From contig CAWAOP010000056.1 of NCBI GenBank assembly GCA_963783505.1, positions 1-64,000 of the forward strand: a DNA stretch of 64,000 nucleotides, written 5' to 3'. Of this stretch, positions 30,090 through 43,590 are shown piece after piece. Position numbers and translations under genes: made by a program. The notes below the pieces were generated by a model, which ran no database searches, was not told where the DNA came from, and saw only the letters and a list, made by a program, of their open reading frames with translations. The stretch's first letter is position 1, and each line of letters starts with the position of its first letter. The stretch comes from BOG-224 sp963783505 (lineage in GTDB: Bacteria > Acidobacteriota > Terriglobia > Bryobacterales > Bryobacteraceae).

Positions 30090-30579
30090 AAGAGTTTCAG
30101 CACTACTTGAAGTTTTGTGCAAACCTGCACGGATTTTCGAGGCGCCTTTGTTGATTCCAAAAGGTTTATGGACTTTTTCCCGTGCACGCGTGCACAAATG
30201 CCCGTTTCGGCCACTGGGCACGGGGGAAATACAGAGAACGCTCCCCCTGACTTCTCTATATCACGGCGGCGGGTGGAAACGCAGGGCGAACGCCGCATGG
30301 AGCCATAGGCATGTGGTTACAAATCAATGGGTTAGAATTTTTCTAGCGGTGCAGTGACCGTGGTATTGGGAGATCCCCAGGACACCGTCTCCGGCCAGCG
30401 GACGGATCAGGGTGAGTGGACCGTAAGTACTAGATCGTTATGGATTTAGCCATGGTATCGCTAGGTCGGATTTGAGGCGCGTAGACCGGAATTCTCATGG
30501 ATTCCCCCAACGTCCGCGTGGGATACTTGTGCAGAATAGCGCGGAGTGGAATGACGCCGGCGCTAGTTATGGAGGCGAT
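30090..30579. other. Divergent intergenic region with palindromes, no gene
   Basis: Separates the leftward peptidoglycan-binding gene from the rightward PEP-CTERM gene. It holds a perfect 14-bp palindrome (listed separately) and an imperfect larger hairpin formed by TTCCCGTGC and GCACGGGGGAA around it. It has lower GC than the flanks, as expected for a control region. No riboswitch consensus was recognised. Confidence 0.5.
30182..30195. promoter_or_regulatory. Perfect palindrome GTGCACGCGTGCAC, possible operator
   Basis: Self-complementary over all 14 bases and located between two divergent genes. It could be a dimeric regulator site or part of a longer RNA hairpin. No cognate regulator gene is adjacent. 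Confidence 0.3.
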
Positions 30580-31296
30580 GTGAAATCCGCAAGCAAACGA
30601 TTCTCCAGCATGGCGCTGTTCACTTGTGTAGCAGTCGGACTGTGCGCCGTCTCGCCCGGCCGGGCGGGCACGGTCTTCAGCGAGAGTTTCGATTCGGGTT
30701 CGGCTACCTATACGGTCAACGACCCGTACTGGACGGATCAGAGCAGGGCTAATGGGTACATCATCCAGACGACGAACTCTCCGTCGGTTTGGAGCGGCTT
30801 GTTCGGGACGGCCATTCCGCAAGACGCGAGCGGAACCGGTTACTTCCTCTTCGAGGGAACATACGGCTACAACTGTCCGGCGTGTTCTATCACCGCGGGT
30901 CAGGACCAGTTTTACATCAGCCCGAGTTTTGCGGTCGATCCGAACACCGATTACACCGTCAGCTTCGCATTGGCGGACGTTCATGGCTCCGCCACCCCAT
31001 ATGCGGCCATCATTCAACCGGAGATCGATGGCTCGTTGCTGGGTACGCCGGTATCCGAGGCCGGCAATGGCTATTCAAGTTACGGATGGCAGCAGTTCAG
31101 TTTCTCCTGGAACTCCGGGAGCAATACTTCGGCCTCGTTAATCCTGCACGACTTCAACCTCGACCCCAACGGGAACGACTTCGGGATCGACAACATTTCG
31201 GTGGACACCACGGCTCCGGAGCCGGCTTCGTTTCTTTTGGCGGTTATGGCGCTGGCGCTGATAGGCCTTCGGCGCAAGCGGCAGCGGACTGCGTAA
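30580..31296 (+). CDS. PEP-CTERM sorting-domain protein
   Basis: About 238 residues. Signal peptide (MALFTCVAVGLCAVSPGRA), a jelly-roll-like middle (FYISPSFAVDPNTDYTVSFA, NDFGIDNISVD) and a C-terminal APEPASFLLAVMALALIGLR followed by basic RKRQR. This is the PEP motif, TM helix and Arg cluster recognised by exosortase. Such proteins are processed at the membrane and are often tied to exopolysaccharide or biofilm matrices. The GTG start has GGAGG five bases upstream. No exosortase is in the window. Confidence 0.9.
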   Translation: MKSASKRFSSMALFTCVAVGLCAVSPGRAGTVFSESFDSGSATYTVNDPYWTDQSRANGYIIQTTNSPSVWSGLFGTAIPQDASGTGYFLFEGTYGYNCPACSITAGQDQFYISPSFAVDPNTDYTVSFALADVHGSATPYAAIIQPEIDGSLLGTPVSEAGNGYSSYGWQQFSFSWNSGSNTSASLILHDFNLDPNGNDFGIDNISVDTTAPEPASFLLAVMALALIGLRRKRQRTA

Positions 31297-31523
31297 GAAG
31301 CCTCGGTCCGTAGTTTACGCTTTGCCCACTCTCTCGACGACGTATCCAAGCCGGCCTTTGCCCAGAGGGCACCCAGGTGTACCGGCAGGAATGCCTCTAC
31401 GCCAAGATGGGCTGCCCCACTTCGGAAACAGGGGAGCAACCGTGCCCATTTTCATCCTTTCGGATGAAGGCGTCCTTCTTAAAGGGGGCTGATACGAACC
31501 ATCCAACTTCGGATTTCAGGACT

Positions 31524-31694
31524 GGGGGGCCGGCTCCGTGCCGGCCCAATTCCAAGCATCTCGACATGAATGTCGAGACGGCACGCTGGAAGCGTGCGCC
31601 ACGGATCGTGACGGCAACCCCGGGGTTGCCCAACGGCTGGGTGCACGCCTCCGCCTGCTTCCAGCGCCGGGCAGGTCTGGAGACCTGCCCCACT
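31524..31694. repeat. Cluster of palindromic elements downstream of the PEP-CTERM gene
   Basis: Consecutive hairpins: GGGCCGGCTCCGTGCCGGCCC, then TCTCGACATGAATGTCGAGA, then GCACGCTGGAAGCGTGC, then GGGCAGGTCTGGAGACCTGCCC with CAC. The second unit matches a block near 42,421. The cluster lies between convergent genes and could terminate both. The stretch 31,297-31,523 before it shows nothing recognisable. Confidence 0.7.
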
Positions 31695-31696
31695 GG

Positions 31697-35560
<3,864 letters not shown>

Positions 35561-35564
<4 letters not shown>

Positions 35565-37561
35565 ACCGCCTCTTTGTTCACCGAGAGATACTTGTTGCCG
35601 AACAACGACTCAGCCAGCGCCAGGACCAGCGCCGCAATAACGATGTACCACCAAACGGGAACGGTTTTCTGGCCGGATTCGGTGGTCCCCTCCGCGCCGG
35701 TAGCCCCCTGCGATGTATTCTGCCACAACGAGAGTGTTTCCTGGGAAACCGGCTTGAGATCGGATTCGTGACGATCCGCATTCACGGCGACGACGGACTG
35801 GCCGCTGGCGCGGTGGATTTCGTAATAGCCGGCCTTAGTGAACTGAACGTTCTCCGCCTTGGTGGCTTCTTCCAGCGACAAAACCTTTTCGCCCTTGGGA
35901 CCGAACACCTCGACTGCCGCGCCGGCCGCCTTCGATTCGCGCAGCTCGGCGTAGGAATCCACCGCGACGCTCGAAGCGCCGCCCTCGAAGTGACCGAGGT
36001 AGGAAGAGACCTGCTCGATGAAGGGCACGAAGGATGCGTGCACGGGGAAGTCGTTCGACACGTTGTCGAGGGTGGAGGCGAAAACGACGATGTGGCCCTG
36101 GCCCAATTGCTCATCGAGCAAGAGGGGCGTCCCGTCCGAGAGTTTACCGATGACGCGGGCGTCGCCGGGGTTCACCCGGATGGCGCGGGTGAACTTCACG
36201 CCTTCCCAGCGATTGTTTTCGAGGATGGCCGGGTGGGAGGAATCGAGCCAGGAGACGGTTTGGAAGCGGTCGCCTTCACGGCCGTAGTAGCGCGATTCTT
36301 CAATGCGCGCGCCGGAAACGGGGACGGTGGCCATGGCAGCCGCATTCCCGCCGAGCGCGACGAACACCGAGCCGCCGTTGCGCACGTAGTTGCGCAGCTC
36401 GTTCTCGAGGGTGGCCGGCAGCGGACCGGAGTCGCTGAGCACGACGAACGCGTAGCGCGACGGGGAGACGTTGGCGGCCTGCTCCGGAGAAGCCGCCTCC
36501 ATGCGGAAGGCGGACTTGCCGGAGGCATCCAGGGCCGGCTTGAAGTATTCGAGCGAGCGCGTCTCTCCGGCCGGCGCCAGGAAGAGAGCGTCGCGCGAAT
36601 CGGCGCGCTCGGTGGAGAAATAGAACCGATCGTCGTCGGGGAGCGAGTCGGCCGAATCGATGCGAACCTCGCCGCGGTTCTGGCCGTGGGGGACTTCCAT
36701 GGAAAGGAACTCGACCGAAGCGCGGCCGTTTTCGGGCACCTCAAGGGACTTGGACTCGATGACGCGCCCGTTGAGCCAGAGCGAAACGGAGCGCTGCGCC
36801 TTCTTAGTCCCGTAGCCGGCAACGGTGGCGAGCACGCGATACTTGTTGCTGTCGAAGACGCGGCGCGGCGCCACCACGTTCTCCACTGCGAAATTAGGCT
36901 CCTGCTTGCCGACGGCGTGGGGCTCCAAACGGATATCCTCGTTGAGGCGCACGTCGTTGAAGTTGGACGGCATGCCGGACTCTTGCAGGTCGGAGTAAAG
37001 ATGGACGGTGACCGGGACCTTCAAAGAGCGGTTCATGGAGCGGGCGGCGCGAACGAGCTCGGCGAAGGAGGTGCGCGCGTCGGAAGGGTCGATGGAGTCG
37101 ATGGCGGCGCCGAGCGCGGCGGGATCGTCGGTCAACTCGCTCATCACCTGCATGCGGAAACCGAAGGCCATGATTTGCGCGCGCTGGCCGGGATGCAGAC
37201 CGGACACGAACGATTTGGCCTGGCGCTTGGCCTCCGCGAGACGGTCGCCGGTTCTCATGCTCAGCGAGTTGTCCACGGCGACCAGCGCCACTTCTCCGGA
37301 ACGCTTGACGGGGAGAATCTTCTGGAGGACGTAAGGGCCCGAGAAAGCCAGCGCGAGCAGGATGAAGAGCAAAGTGCGCATGGCGAAGAGAATCAGATAG
37401 CGCAGGCGGCGGTGCTTGATGGAGCTTTGAATATGCTGCTCGAAGAACATCAGCGAGCTGAAGGGCTGCGGAGTGGAGCGATGCTTCTTGAGCAGATGGA
37501 GCCACACGGGCAAGCCCACGGCGGCCAATCCGGCGAGAAACCACGGCGCGAGAAAACCCAT
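35561..37561 (-). CDS. BatA-like membrane protein with VWA domain
   Basis: 666 residues. N-terminal BatA region with two TM helices (FLAGLAAVGLPVWLHLLKKH; YLILFAMRTLLFILLALAFSG), then a VWA domain with a MIDAS-like DNSLSM, a central GATase-like region (FVVLSDSGPLPATLENELR, YVRNGGSVFVALGG, GHIVVFASTLDN) and a C-terminal TM helix (WWYIVIAALVLALAESLFG). It likely works in the inner membrane with the MoxR ATPase and the DUF58 protein, as in Bat operons. It begins directly after the DUF58 stop and overlaps DUF4175 by four bases, so translation is coupled. Confidence 0.9.
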
Positions 37562-38452
37562 TTACATCCTCCCCTGCCGGATGGCCAGATATTCGCGGAG
37601 GCCCTCGTCGAGGGGCCGGGAAGTGTTCATCAGAAAATAATCGAGGCCCGCGGACTTGGCCTTGTCACGGAGGGTCTCCACGTGCGATGCGATCTTGCGG
37701 CGGTATTCGTGCCTGGCGTATTCCGGGGAGACCTCGATGGTGGAGGTATTGTCTTCCATATCCACCAGCAGCACGGGATCGCGGAAGCGCGGCGCGATCT
37801 CCTGCGGGTCGAGCACGTGGAAAAGCACGACCTCATTGCCGTGCTGGCGCAGCGGCTCGATGGTGTCCACGATGTGATCGGGCTCCGCGTAAAAGTCGGA
37901 AAGCACGACCACGATTCCGCGGCGGTGCAGGTAGTTCCGGAAATGAATGAACGGCTTTAGATAATCGGTGCGCGTTCCCGGCTCGGCTTTCTCGATGGCG
38001 TGGAGCAGCCGGAAAAGCTGGCCCTGGCGCGTGGAGGGCGCGACGTAGTTGACCACGTCTTCATCGAAGACGATGATGCCGGCCGCATCGCGCTGCACGT
38101 TCGCCAGGTAGCACAGAGACGCCGCGACGAATCGCGCGTAGTCCAGCTTGTGTACCGGCTGGGAACCATAGGCCATGGACGCGGACGTATCCAAGAGCAC
38201 GAGCAACTGCGAGTTGGTTTCGCCGCGATAGCGCTTCAGGTAGGCGCGTTCGGTGCGCGCGAAGACGTTCCAATCGACGTGCCGCAGATCGTCGCCGGGC
38301 GTGTAGGCGCGGTACTCGGCGAACTCCTGGGAGAAGCCGAAGTCGGGCGAGCGGTGCAGACCGGCGACGAAGCCATCGACGACGGTCTTGGCGACCAGGT
38401 CGAGGCCGGAGATGGAGGCGAGAGTGTCGGGATCGAGAAAACGTTGGAGCAT
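37562..38452 (-). CDS. DUF58 domain protein (MoxR partner)
   Basis: 296 residues. Diagnostic segment AYTPGDDLRHVDWNVFARTE, then a VWA-like fold with LLDTSASMAYG, IIVFDEDVVNYV and a C-terminal dyad-like LDEGLREYLAIR. DUF58 proteins sit beside MoxR ATPases across bacteria. The start codon overlaps the stop of the GxxExxY gene (TAATG), although that gene looks inserted. The original neighbour upstream is the MoxR gene. Confidence 0.92.
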   Translation of the reverse strand: MLQRFLDPDTLASISGLDLVAKTVVDGFVAGLHRSPDFGFSQEFAEYRAYTPGDDLRHVDWNVFARTERAYLKRYRGETNSQLLVLLDTSASMAYGSQPVHKLDYARFVAASLCYLANVQRDAAGIIVFDEDVVNYVAPSTRQGQLFRLLHAIEKAEPGTRTDYLKPFIHFRNYLHRRGIVVVLSDFYAEPDHIVDTIEPLRQHGNEVVLFHVLDPQEIAPRFRDPVLLVDMEDNTSTIEVSPEYARHEYRRKIASHVETLRDKAKSAGLDYFLMNTSRPLDEGLREYLAIRQGRM

Positions 38453-39048
38453 TAGATGGGCTCCTTGTAGGGGGGAGGCGCCGGGGGATTCACCGCGGAG
38501 ACGCGGAGACGCTGAGTTTCTTGAGGTATTCCGGTTTGGGGAGTTCCGAACTCTTCCTCCGGGTTCGGCGCAGAGGAAGCCGAGTTCTGGGTCTCTTCCC
38601 GAGTCTCCGCGAAATGGTTCACGACCCGCTTGATGCCTCTTCGCATAACTGGCTCATTGAAATTGAGCAACAATCCGACTGAAAGGCGGGAGAGCTTCAA
38701 GTAAGTCAGCAGTTGAGCGGTGTGTACCGGCAGGAGGCGGTCTACAGTCTTCAACTCCAAAACCACCGAATCCTCAACCAGTAGATCCATTCTGAAGCCG
38801 CAATCGAGTTTCACGCCCTTATAGGAAACCGGCAGGGACACCTGCCGCTGGAACTTGAGACGGAGCCGGGTCAATTCATAACACAAGCACTGCTCATAGA
38901 CCGACTCCATGAGCCCGGGCCCGAGTTCCCGATGAACCTCGATGGCAGCGCCGATTATTCTCTCGGTGACGCCATTTAACGATGCCGGGCGCGAAGCAGT
39001 GCGTTCCTCCGCTTGCTCTGCGCGCTCGACATTCGCTATTTGCGCCAT
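38452..39048 (-). CDS. GxxExxY protein, carried in an inverted-repeat cassette
   Basis: 198 residues. The family core is clear: IIGAAIEVHRELGPGLMESV, where GxxExxY is GLMESVY, followed by DLLVEDSVVLELKTV, a nuclease-like pattern, and LLTYLKLSRLSVGLLLNF. The family has no proven function. It is flanked by inverted repeats at 38489-38515 and 39079-39106. The C-terminal RLRVSAVNPP is translated from the left repeat, after which the frame reads out into the operon and stops over the DUF58 start codon. It interrupts the normal MoxR-DUF58 adjacency, which supports recent insertion. Confidence 0.88.
   Translation of the reverse strand: MAQIANVERAEQAEERTASRPASLNGVTERIIGAAIEVHRELGPGLMESVYEQCLCYELTRLRLKFQRQVSLPVSYKGVKLDCGFRMDLLVEDSVVLELKTVDRLLPVHTAQLLTYLKLSRLSVGLLLNFNEPVMRRGIKRVVNHFAETREETQNSASSAPNPEEEFGTPQTGIPQETQRLRVSAVNPPAPPPYKEPI
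38489..38515. repeat. Left terminal inverted repeat of the GxxExxY cassette
   Basis: Starts TTCACCGCGGAGACGCGGAG. Its reverse complement matches 39079-39106 at about 26 of 28 positions. It is built from 6- to 9-bp GCGGAGA-type units and lies within the 3' coding end of the GxxExxY gene. Confidence 0.85.
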
Positions 39049-39078
39049 AATCTGAAGAATCCTTTAATGTCTCTTTAC

Positions 39079-39106
39079 CTCTGCGTCTCCGCGTCTCCGC
39101 GGTGAA
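39079..39106. repeat. Right terminal inverted repeat of the GxxExxY cassette
   Basis: Ends TCTCCGCGGTGAA and mirrors the left repeat. It falls between the MoxR stop and the start of the GxxExxY gene. Confidence 0.85.
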
Positions 39107-39120
39107 ATGAGGGGGGCGCG

Positions 39121-40146
<1,026 letters not shown>

Positions 40147-40179
40147 GTCGGTTATCTTCTCATTTCTTCGTGGTGGGGC

Positions 40180-42459
40180 TCATTGCTTGGCGTTGAGTTC
40201 GAGCAGCAGCTTTTGCGCGGGCCGATAGGCGGGCGCGGCTTCGAGCGAGGCCAGCACTTCGTCCTCGGCCTTGTCCGATTGGTGATTCAGGTAGAACGCG
40301 TTCGCGAGCTGATAGTGCGCCTCGGCCGGATCGATGGGATTGTGCGCCACGACGGCGGCGAATTCGCGGATCGCGCCGGCTACGTTGCCCTGCTCGACCC
40401 AAAGCATTCCGAGGCTGTGATGCGCTTCGTTATCCAACGGGTAAATGAAATTCAGGCGATCCAGAACTTCCGCGGCTTCCTTCTTCTTTCCGCTATCGGC
40501 GAGTAATTGAGCCTGGCGCTTCAGCAGAACCGGATCGCGCCCGCCGACGTGAACGTAGCGATCCAGTTGGGTCATGGCGGAGGCTTTGTCCTCTTTTTCC
40601 AAATAGGCGCCCGCGAGAAGTTCGTAATCGCTGCCGGTCTCCACATAATCGGAATAGAAATCGCGGATGGCCAGGCCTTCCTTGATGGCGGCGTCGTAGT
40701 CCTTGGCTTGGACCGCCGCGGCGACCTTTTTCATGCCGTCGCGCCAAGCCGTGAAGCGCTCGACGGTGTCTTTGGTCTGGTCGTCGATATAAGCGAGGAA
40801 GCGTTTGTCGAACTCTTCCGGCTCGATCTTCAGTTCTTTTCGAATCACCGCGGGGGTTTCTTCGTTGGCCGCGAAATCGTGGAGCATAGCGAGGATAGCG
40901 GGCCAGCCGAACTTCTCCGTGATGTAGTCGCAGACCTTGCCGGCCTGATAGTAACTCACGCCCACCTGGATGGGACTCTGCGGATGAACGAACCCGCGAT
41001 CCAGCTCGGCGATGGGCAGCAATTTCTTTTCCTTGACGTACTGGATGACATCCGGCGATAGCCGGTCTCCCCATTCGGGCGAAACGGCGGTCTCTTCGTG
41101 GACCGCGATGCCTTCCGTGAACCACCGCGGGATGTGCGAGTTGGTCAGGGCGATGGTGTAGACGTGGCTCATTTCATGCCACAGCGTGGAGGCCCAATGA
41201 AACTGGCCGGGCGGGCGGCCCGACGGGCTATCCATGGCGATGGAATGGACGAACGTTACGCCGAGCGCGCCGAGCCCAGGCATGCCGAGAGTGCGCACGG
41301 CGAAATCGTCGTGGTTCGGATAGACCTCCACTTGAATCGGGCCATCGATCTTGATGCCGTACTTCTTGTCGTACGTGTCCCGAATGCGGTGCATCTCCGC
41401 CTGGAAATACGGGGCGAGCAGATCGGACTCTTTCTTGTCCATCCTCAGAACGACCGCGCTGTCGCCGACGGTCGTGAATTTCTTCAGCAGGTCGAGCAGC
41501 TTGAGCGAGTTGGAGTTGGCTTCGTCGCGGAAGTTGTTGTTGAAACAAGTCTCGAGCTGTTTGTAGGCCTCGTCCTCCCGCCCCACGCGCATGAGGTTGA
41601 TGCCGAGTTGGGAGCGCGCGCCGAAGAGTTGCGGATCGAGATCGAGCGCCTTGCGATAAAAGGCGATGCCTTCGTCGTAGCGGCGGTTCATCACGAAGAA
41701 ATGTCCGGCGGTTTCATAACCGCGGGCGTCGCGCGGATCCCATGGAGTGTCTTTCTTGTCGTCCAACCAGTCGATAGAAGCCAGGATGGCTTTGGCCTGG
41801 ACGGAGTCGGGGTCGAGCTGAAGCGCTTTGCGCGCCTCGGCGGCGGCCTTGGCGTTGTCGTTGTCTTCGAGCGCCAGGCGCGCGAGCAGTTCCTGAGCTT
41901 CGACGAGCTTGGGATCGTTCTTCAGAGCTTCGGCGGCAAGCTCCGCCGCCTTTCCTTCAAAACCCTCTTCGGCAAGCAGAGCCAGCCCAAGGTAAGCGGG
42001 GGCGCAATGCTCGTCGATTTCCAGAGCTTCGGTGAAGAGGTCTTTGGCATCGGCGGGATTGCCGTTGGCGCCGGGAGTCAGATAGAGACGGCCCCAGCGG
42101 ACCTTATATAGGGCGTTCTTGGAGTTCTTGTCGACCAGAGCGCGAAAAGCGACGTTGGCGTTATCCCAATCCCGAGCTTTGACATAGGCTTCGGCCTGAT
42201 CGAGAGTTGGGGAGGGGGCGGCGGATGACTGCTGTGGCGGCTGAGCGGGCCTGGCGGTTGGTTGGGGGCGTGGTTGGGCGGAGAGAGTGGCGGCCGCGAA
42301 GGTGAGCGCTAGTAATAAAGGGCTTGGCAGGCGAAAGCGCCTGCCCCACTTTGCTGCGCGGCTTGGCGGGCGGAAGCTGCCAATGCCACTTAAATAGCGG
42401 GTTTTTCCCCAACTAATCGATTCCAAGAATCTCGGCACGAATGCCGAGACGGCAGCCAT
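40180..42459 (-). CDS. TPR protein with gluzincin-type metalloprotease domain (peptidase MA-like)
   Basis: TPR helices surround a zinc protease: STLWHEMSHVYTIALTNS carries HExxH (HEMSH), and PRWFTEGIAVHEE carries the downstream Glu ligand. A hydrophobic leader (LPSPLLLALTFAAATLSAQ) indicates export. The conserved protein starts near 42,340. Everything upstream in frame is translated palindromic repeat sequence and no canonical start with an SD is visible, so the 5' end given is tentative. It is followed by MoxR and preceded by the caspase-like gene, both on the same strand. A role in envelope proteolysis or complex processing is inferred. Confidence 0.8.
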   Translation of the reverse strand: MAAVSAFVPRFLESISWGKTRYLSGIGSFRPPSRAAKWGRRFRLPSPLLLALTFAAATLSAQPRPQPTARPAQPPQQSSAAPSPTLDQAEAYVKARDWDNANVAFRALVDKNSKNALYKVRWGRLYLTPGANGNPADAKDLFTEALEIDEHCAPAYLGLALLAEEGFEGKAAELAAEALKNDPKLVEAQELLARLALEDNDNAKAAAEARKALQLDPDSVQAKAILASIDWLDDKKDTPWDPRDARGYETAGHFFVMNRRYDEGIAFYRKALDLDPQLFGARSQLGINLMRVGREDEAYKQLETCFNNNFRDEANSNSLKLLDLLKKFTTVGDSAVVLRMDKKESDLLAPYFQAEMHRIRDTYDKKYGIKIDGPIQVEVYPNHDDFAVRTLGMPGLGALGVTFVHSIAMDSPSGRPPGQFHWASTLWHEMSHVYTIALTNSHIPRWFTEGIAVHEETAVSPEWGDRLSPDVIQYVKEKKLLPIAELDRGFVHPQSPIQVGVSYYQAGKVCDYITEKFGWPAILAMLHDFAANEETPAVIRKELKIEPEEFDKRFLAYIDDQTKDTVERFTAWRDGMKKVAAAVQAKDYDAAIKEGLAIRDFYSDYVETGSDYELLAGAYLEKEDKASAMTQLDRYVHVGGRDPVLLKRQAQLLADSGKKKEAAEVLDRLNFIYPLDNEAHHSLGMLWVEQGNVAGAIREFAAVVAHNPIDPAEAHYQLANAFYLNHQSDKAEDEVLASLEAAPAYRPAQKLLLELNAKQ

Positions 42460-42480
42460 GAATGGCCGCGCCACGGGGTG
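42326..42480. repeat. Palindromic element cluster at the 5' end of the TPR metalloprotease gene
   Basis: GGCAGGCGAAAGCGCCTGCC with CCCAC, then GGCGGGCGGAAGCTGCC, then TTCCAAGAATCTCGGCACG and ATGCCGAGACGGCA, then GCGCCACGGGGTGGCGC. The second and third parts match elements at 29.0, 31.5 and 47.1 kb. Confidence 0.75.
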
Positions 42481-42551
42481 GCGCAAGCCTTTGGCTTGCC
42501 CGCGACGGGCTGTGCCATCCGGGTTGTCCACCACACTCCTGGCGGCGCGGG

Positions 42552-43590
42552 TCACTTCTCGAGAGCCTCCTGCGTGCGGGCCAAATCGAGCAGCAACTGC
42601 GCAAGCTGCTTCTTGTACTGATCGGCGGTCATGCCCGCCTTCTCGTACTTCAATTTGTCGATCGCCTGTTCAATCTCTTCTTTTCGATCGAGGAGCGCGC
42701 GCTTGGCAGGATCGCGCGCGGCGGCGGCGTTGGCGCCGAGACGGATGACGGTGAACGCTCCGGCCAGCTTGCCTTCGCCATTCTCCGCCGATGGCGCGCG
42801 TTCGCCATCGCCTTTGCCGGTGTCTTCAAGTACCGAGTGCTCGGTGGCCAGGCGTTTTTGGGAATCGTAGAAATCGGAGGTCTTGCGCTGCGCGAAGTGA
42901 AACGCTTCGAGCGCGGAGACGGCTTCGTTCTTATCGGTATCCGCCGCCGGGATCGCGCAAGGCCTCGGCCCAGTAGCGCGCGAAAGACGTGGCGTTCTTC
43001 TCCGTGCCGGTCTTGGTGGCGGCGATGACGACGCGCGTGGATTTGCGCAGAGCCGCAATGGAGCCGCCGCTACAGCTCGTCATATTCACGACAAGCTGGC
43101 GCGTGGCGGGAATGCGGTCGAGCAAGGCGGCCAACTCGGCTCCGGTGATATCGGGGCCGGGAATGTTGAATTTGTAATCGACGTTATCGAAAGTTCCGTG
43201 GCCGATCAGCATCAGCACGAACGCGTCGCCAGCCTTCACATCTCCGGCAAGCTGATTGAAGCGCGTCTGGATTTGCGCCTTCGTGGGAGCCTCCATGGTT
43301 ACGACGTTGATATCGCCGCCGGCCTTCTTGAGGCTGGAATCGATGTCTTCGGCCCACATCTTGAAGCGCTGATCGTAGTCGGGTTCGCCGCCGAGGCCGG
43401 ATATGGTGACGTAAAACGTGGTGGCGGGGGCGCAGAGGGCGGCGGCCAGCATAAGACCGGCGGCGCTCAGGATGGCGGATGTACGCGGCTTGCGCCTTGC
43501 GGACGGAGAGAAAGGCTGGGGACTTAGCGCGCCGCGCAGAAGCGCGGCGGCGGCCACGATTGGCCGCCCCACATTGAAGCGCGTCGTCAT
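42552..43590 (-). CDS. Caspase-like (clan CD, C13/C14-type) peptidase, interrupted
   Basis: Exported protein with a leader (ILSAAGLMLAAALCAPATT). Its caspase-fold core has AFVLMLIGHGTFDNVDYKFN (His in GHG) and QLVVNMTSCSGGSIAALR (Cys in TSCSGG), the His/Cys dyad order of clan CD. The frame breaks in a CCC run near 42,950. After it the protein continues AADTDKNEAVSALEAFHFAQ and a helical tail ending ARTQEALEK. The ATG overlaps the upstream VWA stop (ATGA), so they are coupled. Residues NVGRPIVAAAALLRGALS near the start are encoded by a palindromic repeat. Substrate unknown. Confidence 0.75.
43530..43580. repeat. GTGGGGC-family palindrome inside the caspase-like coding region
   Basis: GCGCGCCGCGCAGAAGCGCGGC and GGCGGCCACGATTGGCCGCC followed by CCAC. 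The same GTGGGGCGGCCAATC string opens the element near 61,436. It is read in frame as the extreme N terminus of the peptidase. Confidence 0.7.

Noticed and set aside
30350..30580. Riboswitch upstream of the PEP-CTERM gene
   Set aside because: Short complementary segments exist, but no known aptamer core (for example of c-di-GMP riboswitches) could be matched.
35768..37960. Open frame of 730 codons antisense to the BatA-like and DUF58 genes
   Set aside because: It spans two real genes on the other strand and has no recognisable motif. GC-rich third positions explain the lack of stops.
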